Shown piece by piece: positions 48,639-58,247 of a stretch of 64,000 bases of DNA. Position 1 is the stretch's first letter, and every line of letters begins with the position of its first letter. The stretch comes from Bremerella alba (GTDB lineage: Bacteria; Planctomycetota; Planctomycetia; Pirellulales; Pirellulaceae). The notes under the pieces were generated by a model that saw only the letters and a list, made by a program, of their open reading frames with translations, searched no databases and was not told the DNA's origin. Position numbers and translations under genes: made by a program. The DNA is taken from assembly GCF_013618625.1 (NCBI RefSeq), contig NZ_JABRWO010000004.1, positions 1-64,000 of the forward strand. The letters run 5' to 3'.

Positions 48639-50312
48639 TTAATTGGTTTCCGGCAGATCGAAGTTGTAATCTCGGGCAGCCGTTTTCAGCTTGTTGAGGG
48701 CCCGAGCTTCAATCTGGCGAATTCGCTCCTTGGTCACACCCAACTCTTCACCGACCTCCTTCAAGGTCTGTGGCTCGCGGCTATGATCCAGGCCGAATCG
48801 GCGGATGATGATCTTCTGCTCACGTTCGTCCAAACGATGCAGGATCTTGTCGATCTGCTTTTCGCGAGTCTGCTGAGCCATCTCCTGCTCGTATTGATCG
48901 CTTCGTTCGTCGACACGCGTCGTGAAGTACTCGTCCAAGCTCGTGCGATAACGATCACGATGACGGAACTCAACCGGAATGGTGCGGGCAAAGTTCTTCA
49001 TGATTGCCCAACTACAGTACGTGCTGAATTTATTACCACGCGAGTAGTCGAACTTCTCAGCCGCACGAATCAGCGACATGTTGCCATCGGAAACCAGCTC
49101 GAAGAAATCTTCAGTCACAGCCACGTGACGCTTGGCGATCGAGACCACCAATCGCAAGTTCGACTGCACAATCAAATTCTTGACATCGCTGGCCTGATCG
49201 TAAAGCTGCTCGATCGCGTCCATGTCGCTCGACTTCGGACGTTGCTCATCCAAGGTTTCGCGAATCTTCAAGGCCTTGTTCTTCAGGAAGTTGAACTTCC
49301 GGAACAAGTGATATTCCTGCTCACGGGTAAGCAGCGGCATTTCATACAGCGAAGCCAGGTAGGTCGGCAGCCCCGCAGGAACGCGAACCTTCCGGGCAGC
49401 CTTCTCATGGGGTGGCATTTCGCCCAGAATGTCTTCTTCCAACTCAGGCTTTTCGAAGTCTTCGTTGTAGATACAATCCAGCGGCAATTCCGTAATGTGA
49501 CGGAAACGAATTTCGTTGATCACGCGGTAGATTGAAGCCCGCGTACGACCATGCTTCTCAGAGAGTCGATCAACCGAGACACCATGGCGATATTCGCCGT
49601 AGATGATCTGCTTGGCCGATTCGGTTAATGGGCCGGTTCCCCGTGGAAAAACGGCTTCCTTCGGCTGTTCGTCGTCGTGATGCTTCAGCGTGTAGCGAAT
49701 CGTTTCGACACTCCGGCCCATTTTCGCAGCCACGCGTTTGGCAACTTCCGAAGGCGTACCGCCGGCACTGGCCAAGCGGCGGGCCCGGTCAATGATTTCC
49801 AGCTTTTCAGCCTCGGTTAGCTGACTGAAGTGACGACCTCGTTCGATCCGATCAGGATTGTCCTTCACGAAACGTTCAACGCTACTGCGGAGGAAGCCCA
49901 CACGCTTGCGTCCCTCGAAAAGGAACTTGCGGCTCACGAGCCCCTGTTTCCGCCAACGCGAAATTGTCTTAGTCGAAACGTTGAAGCGGTCGCTCAACTG
50001 TTCGACGGTTAGCACTTCTTCAGGAACGGTGTCCACAGACACATCTGCCGCATCCGAGAGGTCCTCGACCATCAGACGCAAGTCCTCGGCGGCGGACTTT
50101 CCTGGAAGCAGTGAACCAACGCTGGGTTGTTCCGGACGGAAGTCGGTCAGACGATAGTAGATGTAGTCGACCGGATATTGTTTATTAGGATCGATCTCAG
50201 AGATCAGTGTTTCAGCGCGATTTGCCTGATCCAACTTTCGATCCCGGGGAGCATATTTGATCTGTTGATCGCGCAACTGACGCAGCGCGACATTCTTATA
50301 TCCCTTGTTCAT
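48639..50312 (-). CDS. sigma-70 family factor with N-terminal HTH modules
   Basis: This 557-residue sigma factor has a group 2-like C-terminal half: a region 1.2-like helix (LPTYLASLYEMPLLTREQEY), region 2 (SNLRLVVSIAKRH, DLISEG-like ELVSDGNMSLIRAAEKFDYS, FSTYCSWAIMKNFAR) and region 4 (TLKEVGEELGVTKERIRQIE). The N-terminal 270 residues are unlike RpoD: a MerR/excisionase-type HTH (LTVEQLSDRFNVSTKTISRW, about 101-150) and two further HTH-like units (about 165-210 and 230-270). The start is the ATG at 50312 with GAGGG 6 bases upstream; the frame also reaches a GTG at 50324. Its role in promoter choice is unknown. Confidence 0.9.
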   Translation of the reverse strand: MNKGYKNVALRQLRDQQIKYAPRDRKLDQANRAETLISEIDPNKQYPVDYIYYRLTDFRPEQPSVGSLLPGKSAAEDLRLMVEDLSDAADVSVDTVPEEVLTVEQLSDRFNVSTKTISRWRKQGLVSRKFLFEGRKRVGFLRSSVERFVKDNPDRIERGRHFSQLTEAEKLEIIDRARRLASAGGTPSEVAKRVAAKMGRSVETIRYTLKHHDDEQPKEAVFPRGTGPLTESAKQIIYGEYRHGVSVDRLSEKHGRTRASIYRVINEIRFRHITELPLDCIYNEDFEKPELEEDILGEMPPHEKAARKVRVPAGLPTYLASLYEMPLLTREQEYHLFRKFNFLKNKALKIRETLDEQRPKSSDMDAIEQLYDQASDVKNLIVQSNLRLVVSIAKRHVAVTEDFFELVSDGNMSLIRAAEKFDYSRGNKFSTYCSWAIMKNFARTIPVEFRHRDRYRTSLDEYFTTRVDERSDQYEQEMAQQTREKQIDKILHRLDEREQKIIIRRFGLDHSREPQTLKEVGEELGVTKERIRQIEARALNKLKTAARDYNFDLPETN

Positions 50313-50604
50313 GTTGTCCCTCACTCAGTGATAAACAACACCTGTCTGGTTTTCCCTGCGAGTTCCGATCGCCCAGACGATGTCTAACTTGGAGAGAGCC
50401 CCCCTTCCCGGGGAACTTTCACTCAAGCAACGGGACAGCTACTCATCAGTTCAGTCGATGAGCGCCTCTTTCTGTCGGATGCTTGAAAAGTCTTGTGGTT
50501 CGCAAAATAAACGGATGAACGATCAACTATTAGCCTGCGAACCAACTTTCTCTATGATCTTATACGAGGAAATGACCCGTTTGGTTGCTCATTTGTTCAT
50601 GCTT

Positions 50605-50710
50605 TTCTTAAAAACCCCTGCTTTAGGGGTCACGACAGGCCAGAGCCATTTGTCGTAAGTCAAACCATGAAAAGCTGTTGCGAATATCATGCCAAATTGA
50701 GGGTGTGATT
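50605..50710 (-). ncRNA. candidate small RNA or attenuated leader upstream of the sigma gene
   Basis: ACCCCT and AGGGGT (50614-50630) pair with a 5-base loop and run into a T-rich tail on the minus strand, a fair intrinsic terminator without an upstream gene. A TTGACA box with TACGAA 17 bases downstream lies roughly 90-130 bases upstream of it. The result would be an RNA of about 100 bases, or a premature stop in the sigma-gene leader. The rest of the 50325-50911 gap holds no recognisable gene. Confidence 0.35.
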
Positions 50711-50911
50711 CCTCTTTCGTAGGCACAATGCCTCCAAATGTCAAATCCTGACGTTTTGTCCACTTCCTGAACACAAGAAAAACAAACGTCTCTACACAGA
50801 TAGACACCGCAGCGGCAACTTTCTTTCAACCTACTCCGGCGAATTTGACGATTCTCCCGTATATAGCGATTTCGCTTTCTTCCGAGAGACCTCAAATTCC
50901 AGGCCGAACAC

Positions 50912-52363
50912 ATGTATTTCGATGCTTGCCGGGCAATATTCGTTACACGAAATTACGGAAACCCGCGTACTTACACGCACATCCTATTGGCTGGCTCAAT
51001 CCTTGCGCTGTGGGCTACATCACCAATCCTGGCAGAAGAATCGTGGAAGCTCACAGAAAACCTGAAAGGGAAGACTCGGCGCGTTAATACCGAGCTTAAA
51101 GTCCAAGGAACGATGCGTGTGAACCCGGACGGCAAAAAAGTCCGCCACTACCCGATGACCCTCGAAGGCAAATACGTTGCCATCGAGCGAGTCCTTAGCC
51201 CGACCACAGCGGTACGTGATTACGAAACGGCCGAGACCAACTCGACCGCCAACGAAAAGCCGCTTGACGACAAGCTTCCGACCGTTAAGCGTTTGATATC
51301 GGTCGATACGAGCGGAGATGGCCCCATTCTGTTCAGCCCTCAGTACACGCTGACCCGCGAAGAGCTGGAATTGATCAGCGTTCCGGGAAATCCGGCTGTT
51401 CTCGCGAAACTGCTTCCTGCCGAGCCGGTTGCTATCAACCAAACCTGGTCGCCAGACGACCAGGCACTCGCTCAAACCCTAGGCATCGATGCGATCAACA
51501 ACCATGAGGTGGTCGCTACTCTCACCGAAGTGGACAAGTCTGGCGTCGCGAAAATTGCACTCGAAGGCAAGGTCTCAGGTGCCATTCAAGGGGTTGCGAC
51601 AGAAATTGAACTGAAGGGACGTCTGAATTTGGACACCAGAAATCAGGCAATCACCTGGTTTGCCGCATCGATCAAAGAAGACCGCAGCATAGGCCATGCA
51701 CTGCCTGGCTTTGATGTCACGGCGATCGTTCGCACGCAGATGGAAGCCGCTCAGCCCAACGACCAGCTAAGTGACGCCAAACTCGCCCAACTGAACCTCC
51801 AGGCCAACGAGGGCAGCGAAATGCTGGCTTTTGAAGGTAAAGAGGCCGGCTTTCGCCTGATGCACGACCGCCGCTGGCATGCGATGGGCGAGACCACTAA
51901 ACAAACTGTCTTTCGCATGGTTGCCGATGGCGAACTGATCGCCCAGGCAAACGTCAATCGCCTGACAAACCTGAAAGCAGGCGAGCAAATGACGCTCGAA
52001 GGCTTCGAAGCGGAAGTCAAGAAAGCCCTGAACGAACGCTTAGGCCAGATCATTGATGCCGCCGAGGCCGTCAACTCTCAGGGCTTGCGTGAACTTCGGA
52101 TAACCGCCGTGGGTACGGCCAACAAGATGCCGATCACCTGGATCTATTACTTGATCTCCGACGACAACGGTCGACGCTATTCGACCGTCTTTACCTTCGA
52201 GACCAGCCTTGCCGAGAAGTTCGGGCAAACAGATCGCTCGTTTATGAGTGGATTCGGCTTGATGGAAGCGTCCAAGCCGACCATTGCGGCCAGCCCGAAA
52301 GAAGAGGAATCGGAGGAACCAGAGTTGGTCTCAGCGAAAATTGAATCGGTTGAAAAACGCTAA
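50912..52363 (+). CDS. secreted protein of unknown function
   Basis: This 483-residue protein is exported. The first 20 residues are polar, then a hydrophobic stretch (HILLAGSILALWATSPILA) ends in a signal-peptidase AxA-like site near residue 42. The mature part is rich in beta strands (TELKVQGTMRVNPDGKKV ...) followed by a segment with conserved Trp/His (MHDRRWHAMG) and an acidic tail. No enzyme motif is seen. Such proteins occur in planctomycetes, but I recognise no named family. Confidence 0.72.
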   Translation: MYFDACRAIFVTRNYGNPRTYTHILLAGSILALWATSPILAEESWKLTENLKGKTRRVNTELKVQGTMRVNPDGKKVRHYPMTLEGKYVAIERVLSPTTAVRDYETAETNSTANEKPLDDKLPTVKRLISVDTSGDGPILFSPQYTLTREELELISVPGNPAVLAKLLPAEPVAINQTWSPDDQALAQTLGIDAINNHEVVATLTEVDKSGVAKIALEGKVSGAIQGVATEIELKGRLNLDTRNQAITWFAASIKEDRSIGHALPGFDVTAIVRTQMEAAQPNDQLSDAKLAQLNLQANEGSEMLAFEGKEAGFRLMHDRRWHAMGETTKQTVFRMVADGELIAQANVNRLTNLKAGEQMTLEGFEAEVKKALNERLGQIIDAAEAVNSQGLRELRITAVGTANKMPITWIYYLISDDNGRRYSTVFTFETSLAEKFGQTDRSFMSGFGLMEASKPTIAASPKEEESEEPELVSAKIESVEKR

Positions 52364-52505
52364 TCAGCGTGACCGGAGCGTACAATGATGAGGGGCGTTG
52401 CTTGACCTCGCATGGTAGCATCTTGCTCCCGGCCCCTCTTCACTGTTTGCTGGAGAGAGGGACCCAGAGGAACCGCTCTCCCCTCGTCTGCTGAAAGGCC
52501 CCAAC

Positions 52506-53267
52506 GTGATTGTCCGCCCCTACAAGTTGCCCGACGATGAACCGAAGCTGTTTTTAATTCAACAGTCGGTCCATGCAGCTCTCTCAGGCGATCTTGCTTC
52601 GCACTGGGGCAACGGTCCGTTCGCCCCTTTGGTTCACCCTGAGGTAGTCTGGCCGGCCATCTTTCATCACGACGATGGCTGGATACCAGTCGACAAGTCT
52701 CCCCCGATCGACCCGAAAACCAAACGCCCCGTTTCGTTTCTCGACTCCCCGGCCCCTGACTCGCATGCCATCTGGACGAAGTCGATTGAGTGGGCAGGGC
52801 GGATCAGTCCGTTCGCTCAATACTTGATCGCCGAACACTTCATGACCCTTCGCGAGCACAGCGAGTCGGCCGAAAGCAAAGCAGGCCAGACCTTCATTCA
52901 CAAATACGAAGAGCTGTGCGAAACCTGGCGAGATAACTGGGAAAAGCGTCACCCACAGTGCACCGACGAGGAAGAGAAGCTGGCCCTGGCCCAACTGCGT
53001 TTCTTCGACTGGTTCAGTCTTTGGATGTGCCTGGATGCTCGCAACGAGGTTTACACCTTCGAGCAAACACCGGGCAACGTCCCGCTGACGGTCGATCCAC
53101 AGCCCAGCGGCAGCATCCTGACATCTCCCTGGCCCTGGACGGTCGATCGCGTCCACGTGGCCGTAGGAGGCTATCTGGTGCCCGATCGAGACTATGTCGA
53201 CACAGATGACCTGCTAGTCGAAATGAACGACTGGTGCCGTATCGAGTGGGAATTTGCACCCAAGTAG
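52506..53267 (+). CDS. DUF3891 protein
   Basis: This 253-residue cytoplasmic protein fits DUF3891 by its pattern: (M)IVRPYKLPDDEPKLFLIQQ at the start, SGDLASHWG, the central IFHHDDGWIPVD with adjacent His and Asp, and FDWFSLWMCL later. The HHDDGW segment resembles HD-type metal sites, so a hydrolase role is possible but unproven. It starts with GTG. It is a single-gene unit between two terminators. Confidence 0.8.
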   Translation: MIVRPYKLPDDEPKLFLIQQSVHAALSGDLASHWGNGPFAPLVHPEVVWPAIFHHDDGWIPVDKSPPIDPKTKRPVSFLDSPAPDSHAIWTKSIEWAGRISPFAQYLIAEHFMTLREHSESAESKAGQTFIHKYEELCETWRDNWEKRHPQCTDEEEKLALAQLRFFDWFSLWMCLDARNEVYTFEQTPGNVPLTVDPQPSGSILTSPWPWTVDRVHVAVGGYLVPDRDYVDTDDLLVEMNDWCRIEWEFAPK

Positions 53268-53284
53268 AGGGGCGGCGCAACGCA

Positions 53285-53314
53285 AAAAGCCCTGACGAGT
53301 TCGCCAGGGCTTTT
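53285..53314. terminator. bidirectional terminator
   Basis: AAAAGCCCTG and CAGGGCTTTT pair perfectly around a 10-base loop between the convergent DUF3891 gene and small basic protein gene. T tracts are present for both strands. Confidence 0.85.
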
Positions 53315-53342
53315 GCTTGATTCATGTGGTCGCGAAAGACGA

Positions 53343-53549
53343 CTACTTCTTCGCGTCTTCTTCCTTGACCTTCTTCTTCTTCTTCATCGCGAGCTTCACG
53401 ACCTTGGTCTTGGGCAGACCGATGGGCGAAGTGGTCTCTTCGTTGAAGTCCCCTTTGGACCTCATCTGAGCGATACGTTCGCTACGCTTCAGCACGCTGC
53501 GGGTCGAAATACCACCCCGCTTCACTTTTAGGCTCTTATCGATGGTCAC
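53343..53549 (-). CDS. small basic protein, PVC family
   Basis: This 68-residue Lys/Arg-rich protein has the pattern SVLKRSERIAQMRSKGDF and a GLPKTKVVKL end. It matches the small basic protein family shared by Verrucomicrobia, Chlamydiae and planctomycetes. It starts with GTG, with GGAG 7 bases upstream. A nucleic-acid or ribosome association is suggested only by its charge. A single-gene transcript is likely. Confidence 0.85.
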   Translation of the reverse strand: MTIDKSLKVKRGGISTRSVLKRSERIAQMRSKGDFNEETTSPIGLPKTKVVKLAMKKKKKVKEEDAKK

Positions 53550-53779
53550 GGTAACTCTCCTGATTTATGCGTTATCAGGCGGAATACGGGCAATCCGCCG
53601 GGTATTCTATCGCCTAGGCGACAATTTTGGATCGAGTGGAAACGCATCATGATACCAGAGGCCGCAGGGGCGTCAAGGCGTAACTCACCCACCTATTGGG
53701 CCACTTCCACAGCAATTCACGACAATGAAGGGGGATCAAGGATCTAGGTTTTTGCCCCTGGGCCTAAGGGCCCAACCGG

Positions 53780-54658
53780 CTAGGCGTCTAGTCGCTTGAT
53801 TTTCTGCAGAGCATTGAGCAGATCCCGGGTTGTTTCCGGCCGGTTACGAGGATCACGGTCAATACATGCCATGACAAGCTCACCTAACTCGCGATTGAGC
53901 TTTGGGCGATGGTCGAAAATGCTGCCTGGCGGGACCGAATCGTGGCTTAAGGCATCGCGGCCGGTCCCTTCTACGCTGACCCATGGCAATTCGTAAACCA
54001 AAAGCCGAAATGCAGTTACACCCAGCGAAAAGATATCAACGCGCTGATCGGTGGGGCGCCGCCGCACAATCTCGGGGGCCATGTAATTCGGAGTTCCCGT
54101 TCGATTGCCTGGGGCCATGAACTGTGGCTTAGCTGGCAAGGTAAGCCCGAAGTCGATGAGTTTGCACGAACGGCAATCCGGAGAGGCGATGAAGTTGCGG
54201 GGGCAGATGTCGCGGTGGATGTAACCAGACTCGTGAACGCAAGCCAACGCATCGGCCATTTGACGCAACAGCACCAACTGCTTCCCTTCCAGCATCGGAT
54301 CGCGGTCGACAATCAGCGCATTGAGCCCTTTGCCCTCTAAAAACTCCATAAGCAAGTACTGCTGTCCAGAGGTCACCATGCCGTGTTCCAGCGTCCGTAC
54401 GATGCACGGATGCGTCAGAGACATGGCAATTTCACCTTCCTTGGGGCGCGTCAGCCCTTGGAAGCGAGAATCGAAGAACTGCTGCTTTTCCAGATCGAGA
54501 ATCTTCAGCCCGAGGGTTCGGCCGGTCGAGTGCTCGCGGACCTTGTAGAACTCGCTCATCGTCCCAGAGACGGCTTCTCTCAAGATTGAGAATCGCGAGG
54601 CGATATCAAGCTTGGGCTGGCCAGAGAACAGCGACGTAAACTTCTTGAGCAGGCTCAT
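53780..54658 (-). CDS. soluble serine/threonine protein kinase
   Basis: This 292-residue Hanks-type kinase has a Lys in LGLKILDLEK, the catalytic loop HRDICPRNFI, DFG in IDFGLTL, and an APE-like YMAPEIVRRR. The glycine loop is weak (AVSGTMSEFY). There is no membrane segment and no sensor domain, unlike most planctomycete kinases. The N-terminal 20 residues are basic. No operon partner is obvious. Confidence 0.93.
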   Translation of the reverse strand: MSLLKKFTSLFSGQPKLDIASRFSILREAVSGTMSEFYKVREHSTGRTLGLKILDLEKQQFFDSRFQGLTRPKEGEIAMSLTHPCIVRTLEHGMVTSGQQYLLMEFLEGKGLNALIVDRDPMLEGKQLVLLRQMADALACVHESGYIHRDICPRNFIASPDCRSCKLIDFGLTLPAKPQFMAPGNRTGTPNYMAPEIVRRRPTDQRVDIFSLGVTAFRLLVYELPWVSVEGTGRDALSHDSVPPGSIFDHRPKLNRELGELVMACIDRDPRNRPETTRDLLNALQKIKRLDA

Positions 54659-54892
54659 CGGAAAAAGAGACTCGCGCGATCAGGGAACAAACTTGAAACG
54701 ATACTTCAAATTTAGGCCCCTGAACGGATTTCGTCCGACAAAATTGGCGCATCAATCGCCAAAATCGACGTCGCTTGAGTAGGTTTAGCCTGTCTGTTCC
54801 GGTGCCTCTAACCCCCACTTTAAGCTGGCATGCAAAGTGGCACAAGACGATCCATCGTCGAGCGTGTTGCTGGGGTATAAGGCAAACCGAGG

Positions 54893-55852
54893 CTATTTAC
54901 CGCAGTAATCGATCGACCGAGCGATTTCGAGCTTCAGCTTGTTTCGCGGAACGATCCGGTCCACAAACCCATGCTCCAGCAAAAACTCGCTGGTCTGGAA
55001 CCCTTCCGGCAGATCGATGCGAATGGTTGCTTTGATCGTTCGCGGACCGGCAAAGCCTACCAGGGCTTTCGGTTCAGCGAAGATCAAATCTCCTAAGGAT
55101 GCGAAGCTGGCCGCCACGCCACCCATGGTGGGATTGGTCAAAACGGAAATAAACAGCCCGCCGGTCTCGTGGAACTTAGCCAAGGCTGCGGTGGTCTTGG
55201 CCATCTGCATGAGCGACAAAATGCCTTCGTGCATCCGGGCACCACCTCCGGAACCGCTGATGATGATCAACGGCAAGTCCTGAGCCGTCGCTCGCTCGAT
55301 GAGGCGGGTCAGCTTTTCACCAACGACGCTTCCCATGCTGCCCATAATGAACGCACTGTCAGTCACACCGATGGCGACCCGTCGCGCACGAATCATCCCG
55401 CAGCCCGTCAGCGCCGCTTCTCGCAGGCCGGTTCGCTTCTGCTCGGCCACCAGGCGGTCGGCGTAAGACTTTTTGTCCTTGAATTCCAACGGATCGAGCG
55501 AATGGAGGTTCGTATCCCACTCTTCGAAGGTGCCGGTATCGAGAACCTGTTCGATCCGCTGCTGAGCGGAAATCGTCCAGTGATAGTCACACTCAGGACA
55601 AACGCCAAGCAGGTGCTCGGCTTGCTTGCGGAAGATGACGGCCTGACAGCCGGGACAGCGTTGCCACAGCCCTTCTGGCACGCCACGCTTCTTGGGCTTG
55701 CCAGATTCTTCGGTTTGGGAAACAAGTTCCGAGGAGACGGATGCCATGTTCGATGCCTCGACGAGGGGAGTAGTCGGTGAAGTAGTTTCGCCCGTTTCAG
55801 CCACTTGCTTCTTGCCAGGCTTAGACTTTGGAGACGACTGCGTTTTTTTCAT
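54893..55852 (-). CDS. accD: acetyl-CoA carboxylase carboxyltransferase beta
   Basis: AccD transfers the carboxyl group from biotin to acetyl-CoA at the start of fatty acid synthesis. The 319-residue protein has a C4 zinc finger (C66-x2-C69 ... C85-x2-C88) and the crotonase-type transferase core with [20 protein letters not shown] and [12 protein letters not shown]. About 60 Ser/Lys/Thr-rich residues precede the zinc finger, longer than in E. coli. The first 32 bases overlap the 3' end of the phosphatase-like gene. Confidence 0.97.
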   Translation of the reverse strand: MKKTQSSPKSKPGKKQVAETGETTSPTTPLVEASNMASVSSELVSQTEESGKPKKRGVPEGLWQRCPGCQAVIFRKQAEHLLGVCPECDYHWTISAQQRIEQVLDTGTFEEWDTNLHSLDPLEFKDKKSYADRLVAEQKRTGLREAALTGCGMIRARRVAIGVTDSAFIMGSMGSVVGEKLTRLIERATAQDLPLIIISGSGGGARMHEGILSLMQMAKTTAALAKFHETGGLFISVLTNPTMGGVAASFASLGDLIFAEPKALVGFAGPRTIKATIRIDLPEGFQTSEFLLEHGFVDRIVPRNKLKLEIARSIDYCGK

Positions 55853-56408
55853 ACTGGATCAATTCCCACCATCCACATCGACGTTCGGCCTGCCACAAAT
55901 CGCCAAAGGCGGTATGCAGGATCTCGCTGCGAATGATGGATGCCAGAGGTTCTGGGGCGACTACAATCACGTTGCCGTCACCTTTTTGATGCTTTTTCCA
56001 TATCTTGTCTAGTGCGTTCTGGACACGCAAGCGCACCTCGCCCAGGGTCTCCCCTTGGGGGGGACAGACCGCCTCTGGGTTTTCCTGCCACAATCGGTAG
56101 ACCGTCGGCTGGTTCTGCTTGACCTCGGTAATCAGCTTTCCTTGCCAAAGACCGGCGTTCAAGTTCGCCAGACAATCCAAATGCCTAATCTTCTTACCCA
56201 GGACATGGGCGAAGGTCTCGGCAGTCTGCTGACATGCCTGACAGGGGCCACTGTAAATGGCTTGGACGGCCAAGGCCTGAAGTTGTTGAACCATCTCCGA
56301 TGCCTGGCGTGTCCCCTCTTCGGTGAGAGGAACGGCAAGACGACTACGAATGCGACCCTGAAAGTCGTATTCCGTCTGCCCAGGTCGGACGAGCACTATG
56401 CGTAACAT
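55821..56408 (-). CDS. histidine-phosphatase-like pseudoenzyme
   Basis: This 195-residue protein has the phosphoglycerate mutase/histidine phosphatase fold, but the catalytic residues are lost. The RHG motif reads RPG ([11 protein letters not shown]), the second catalytic His region (usually HGG) reads VVAPEPLA, and the SSPLxRAxQTAE motif reads [12 protein letters not shown], without the Arg. The frame is intact and the rest is well kept, so a binding or regulatory role is more likely than recent decay. Its stop lies inside accD (32-base overlap), so expression of the two may be coupled. Confidence 0.88.
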   Translation of the reverse strand: MLRIVLVRPGQTEYDFQGRIRSRLAVPLTEEGTRQASEMVQQLQALAVQAIYSGPCQACQQTAETFAHVLGKKIRHLDCLANLNAGLWQGKLITEVKQNQPTVYRLWQENPEAVCPPQGETLGEVRLRVQNALDKIWKKHQKGDGNVIVVAPEPLASIIRSEILHTAFGDLWQAERRCGWWELIQYEKNAVVSKV

Positions 56409-56425
56409 GGTTAAGCTGTTCTCAA

Positions 56426-57121
56426 CTAGGTCGAAACTTGGGCGGAACGATAGAGTTGATCAATCGCTACACCGTAATCCGATTGATTGAAAATCGCTGA
56501 CCCGATTACCAGGAGATCAGCCCCGGCTTCGGTGCAAGCCTGAACCGTTTCCAGGTTCACGCCTCCGTCGACTTCCAACAGAAGCTCAGGAGGACCGACT
56601 TTTCGCAAAGCTTCAAGCTTTTCCAGCGCTACAGGATTGAACGCTTGGCCACCAAAGCCTGCATTCACACTCATGATTAATATCAAGTCGGCTGTGTCCA
56701 CAAAGGGAAGAACTCGCTCGACGGGGATATCGGGGTTAATGGTCACCCCCGCCCCACAACCCAAATCCTTGATCTCTTGCAGGACTTTGGCTGTGTCGAT
56801 TCCAGTTGCTTCCTCGTGAACAGTGATAATATCCGCCCCTGCTTCATAGAACTGTCGGATATAACGCTCTGGATTCTCAATCATCAAATGGACGTCGAGC
56901 GGAAGTTGTGTCAACTTACGAAACGCTGCCACAATGGGCATTCCGTAAGTGATGTTGGGGACGAAATTTCCGTCCATTACGTCCAAATGAAGTGCTTGCA
57001 CGCCAGCAGCTTCCAGTCGCTCTACCTCACCGCGCATATCGCTAAAGTCACACGATAGCACCGATGGCAGAATGAGCGGAGACTGTTGGCGAAGTCGCGC
57101 GAGATGCGAACGACGGGACAT
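56426..57121 (-). CDS. rpe: ribulose-phosphate 3-epimerase
   Basis: This 231-residue TIM-barrel enzyme interconverts ribulose 5-phosphate and xylulose 5-phosphate. It has LPSVLSCDFSDM, LHLDVMDGNFVPN (metal His and Asp), VHLMIENP, MSVNAGFGGQAF and the phosphate-loop EVDGGVN. An ATG at 57121 has AAGG about 6 bases upstream and is preferred over the in-frame GTG at 57151. It lies 17 bases from the phosphatase-like gene. Confidence 0.96.
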   Translation of the reverse strand: MSRRSHLARLRQQSPLILPSVLSCDFSDMRGEVERLEAAGVQALHLDVMDGNFVPNITYGMPIVAAFRKLTQLPLDVHLMIENPERYIRQFYEAGADIITVHEEATGIDTAKVLQEIKDLGCGAGVTINPDIPVERVLPFVDTADLILIMSVNAGFGGQAFNPVALEKLEALRKVGPPELLLEVDGGVNLETVQACTEAGADLLVIGSAIFNQSDYGVAIDQLYRSAQVST

Positions 57122-57151
57122 GCCAAACCTTGCGTCGGGGGGATGAATCAC

Positions 57152-57415
57152 TTCCGAGGAAAACCACTTTGGTATTCATTGGACGATACTCACTAAGTAT
57201 CGCGGAAGCGAGTTTAGGGGCAACTTGAACCCCTCAAATTCGATGGGTCGCATTGTACCAAGCAGATGTCGGCTCGTCAGCCGCCAAACACAAGCATCGC
57301 CCTAAGCACCTACAACAAAAAGACTTGCGGCAACGCGAATTCCGCTAGACACCTTCTTAAAACGAGCACGTATCTCGATTTCCACACTTACGGCTGCACC
57401 TGGTCGGCTTCTGTC
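57152..57415. other. intergenic region rpe-scpB
   Basis: This 264-base spacer shows no gene. A weak AGGGG/CCCCT pairing near 57214-57233 lacks a T-tract. Confidence 0.4.
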
Positions 57416-58168
57416 TTAATCATCAAGCGATTGCGGTTGGGGCAGATCATCGAGCGAGGTTAGCCCGAACAATTGCAAAAAGCGTTCGGTGGTGGTGTAA
57501 CGTTTGACCCGCTTCTCTTCCGGATCTGGCTGCACCCGAAGCAGCCGACGGCGCACCAACTGCGTAAGGATTGGCCCGCTCGGTTTGTTCCGCATTTCGT
57601 CTACTTCTTCGCGTGTGGAACCTTGGTTGTAGGCCACCAGCGAGAGGACATCGATCGCCGGCTGAGACAGCTTGGCCTCACGGACTTTGCCGTAGAATTT
57701 CTCGCGCAAAGGGCGAAACTCGTCACGAAGGGCCATACGATACGTTCCGCCGACGGCCGTAATCGCGTAGGGGCATCCTTCCGCTTCGTACTTGCGGTTG
57801 AGCTGCGAGACCAGGTCGTCGATTTCGTCTGCCTGAACGCCACGCATCACCGAGGCGGCTTTTTCAGCCGTCAACTTATCATTCGACGCGTGCCCTACAA
57901 ACAAGATCGCTTCCAGGATGGTCGTCGGAGAAACCTCGCAAGGATCGTCTGCTTCCGCTTCATCGGCCAAGCGAGAAATGGCTTCGGCGGTCGATTCATC
58001 CTCCGGCGCCGATTCCTCCTCGGGTGGCTTCTCTTCCTGAAACGGCACCGGGCGATTGCCCAAAGCTTCGGCGTAAGTCTCTGACAAACGATCTAACGAA
58101 AGCCCACCGTCGTCGGCATCGTCAGCGAACATGGCAGAGAGATCGAATTGTTCCTCATCGTCGGTCAT
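57416..58168 (-). CDS. scpB: segregation and condensation protein B
   Basis: This 250-residue kleisin-associated protein of the SMC-ScpAB condensin complex carries two winged-helix units: ILEAILFVGHASNDKLTAEK (about 84-103) and LSQPAIDVLSLVAYNQGSTR with the GPILTQLVRRRLLRV recognition region. An acidic N-terminal extension of about 75 residues precedes the core, and scpA is not adjacent. The start is an ATG at 58168. Confidence 0.93.
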   Translation of the reverse strand: MTDDEEQFDLSAMFADDADDGGLSLDRLSETYAEALGNRPVPFQEEKPPEEESAPEDESTAEAISRLADEAEADDPCEVSPTTILEAILFVGHASNDKLTAEKAASVMRGVQADEIDDLVSQLNRKYEAEGCPYAITAVGGTYRMALRDEFRPLREKFYGKVREAKLSQPAIDVLSLVAYNQGSTREEVDEMRNKPSGPILTQLVRRRLLRVQPDPEEKRVKRYTTTERFLQLFGLTSLDDLPQPQSLDD

Positions 58169-58247
58169 AACCGAACTATATCGGGCAAACCAATGGAAAC
58201 CAAGATGAAAGGGGACGCTTTAGCCACCGAGGGCAGAAGTATACGAA

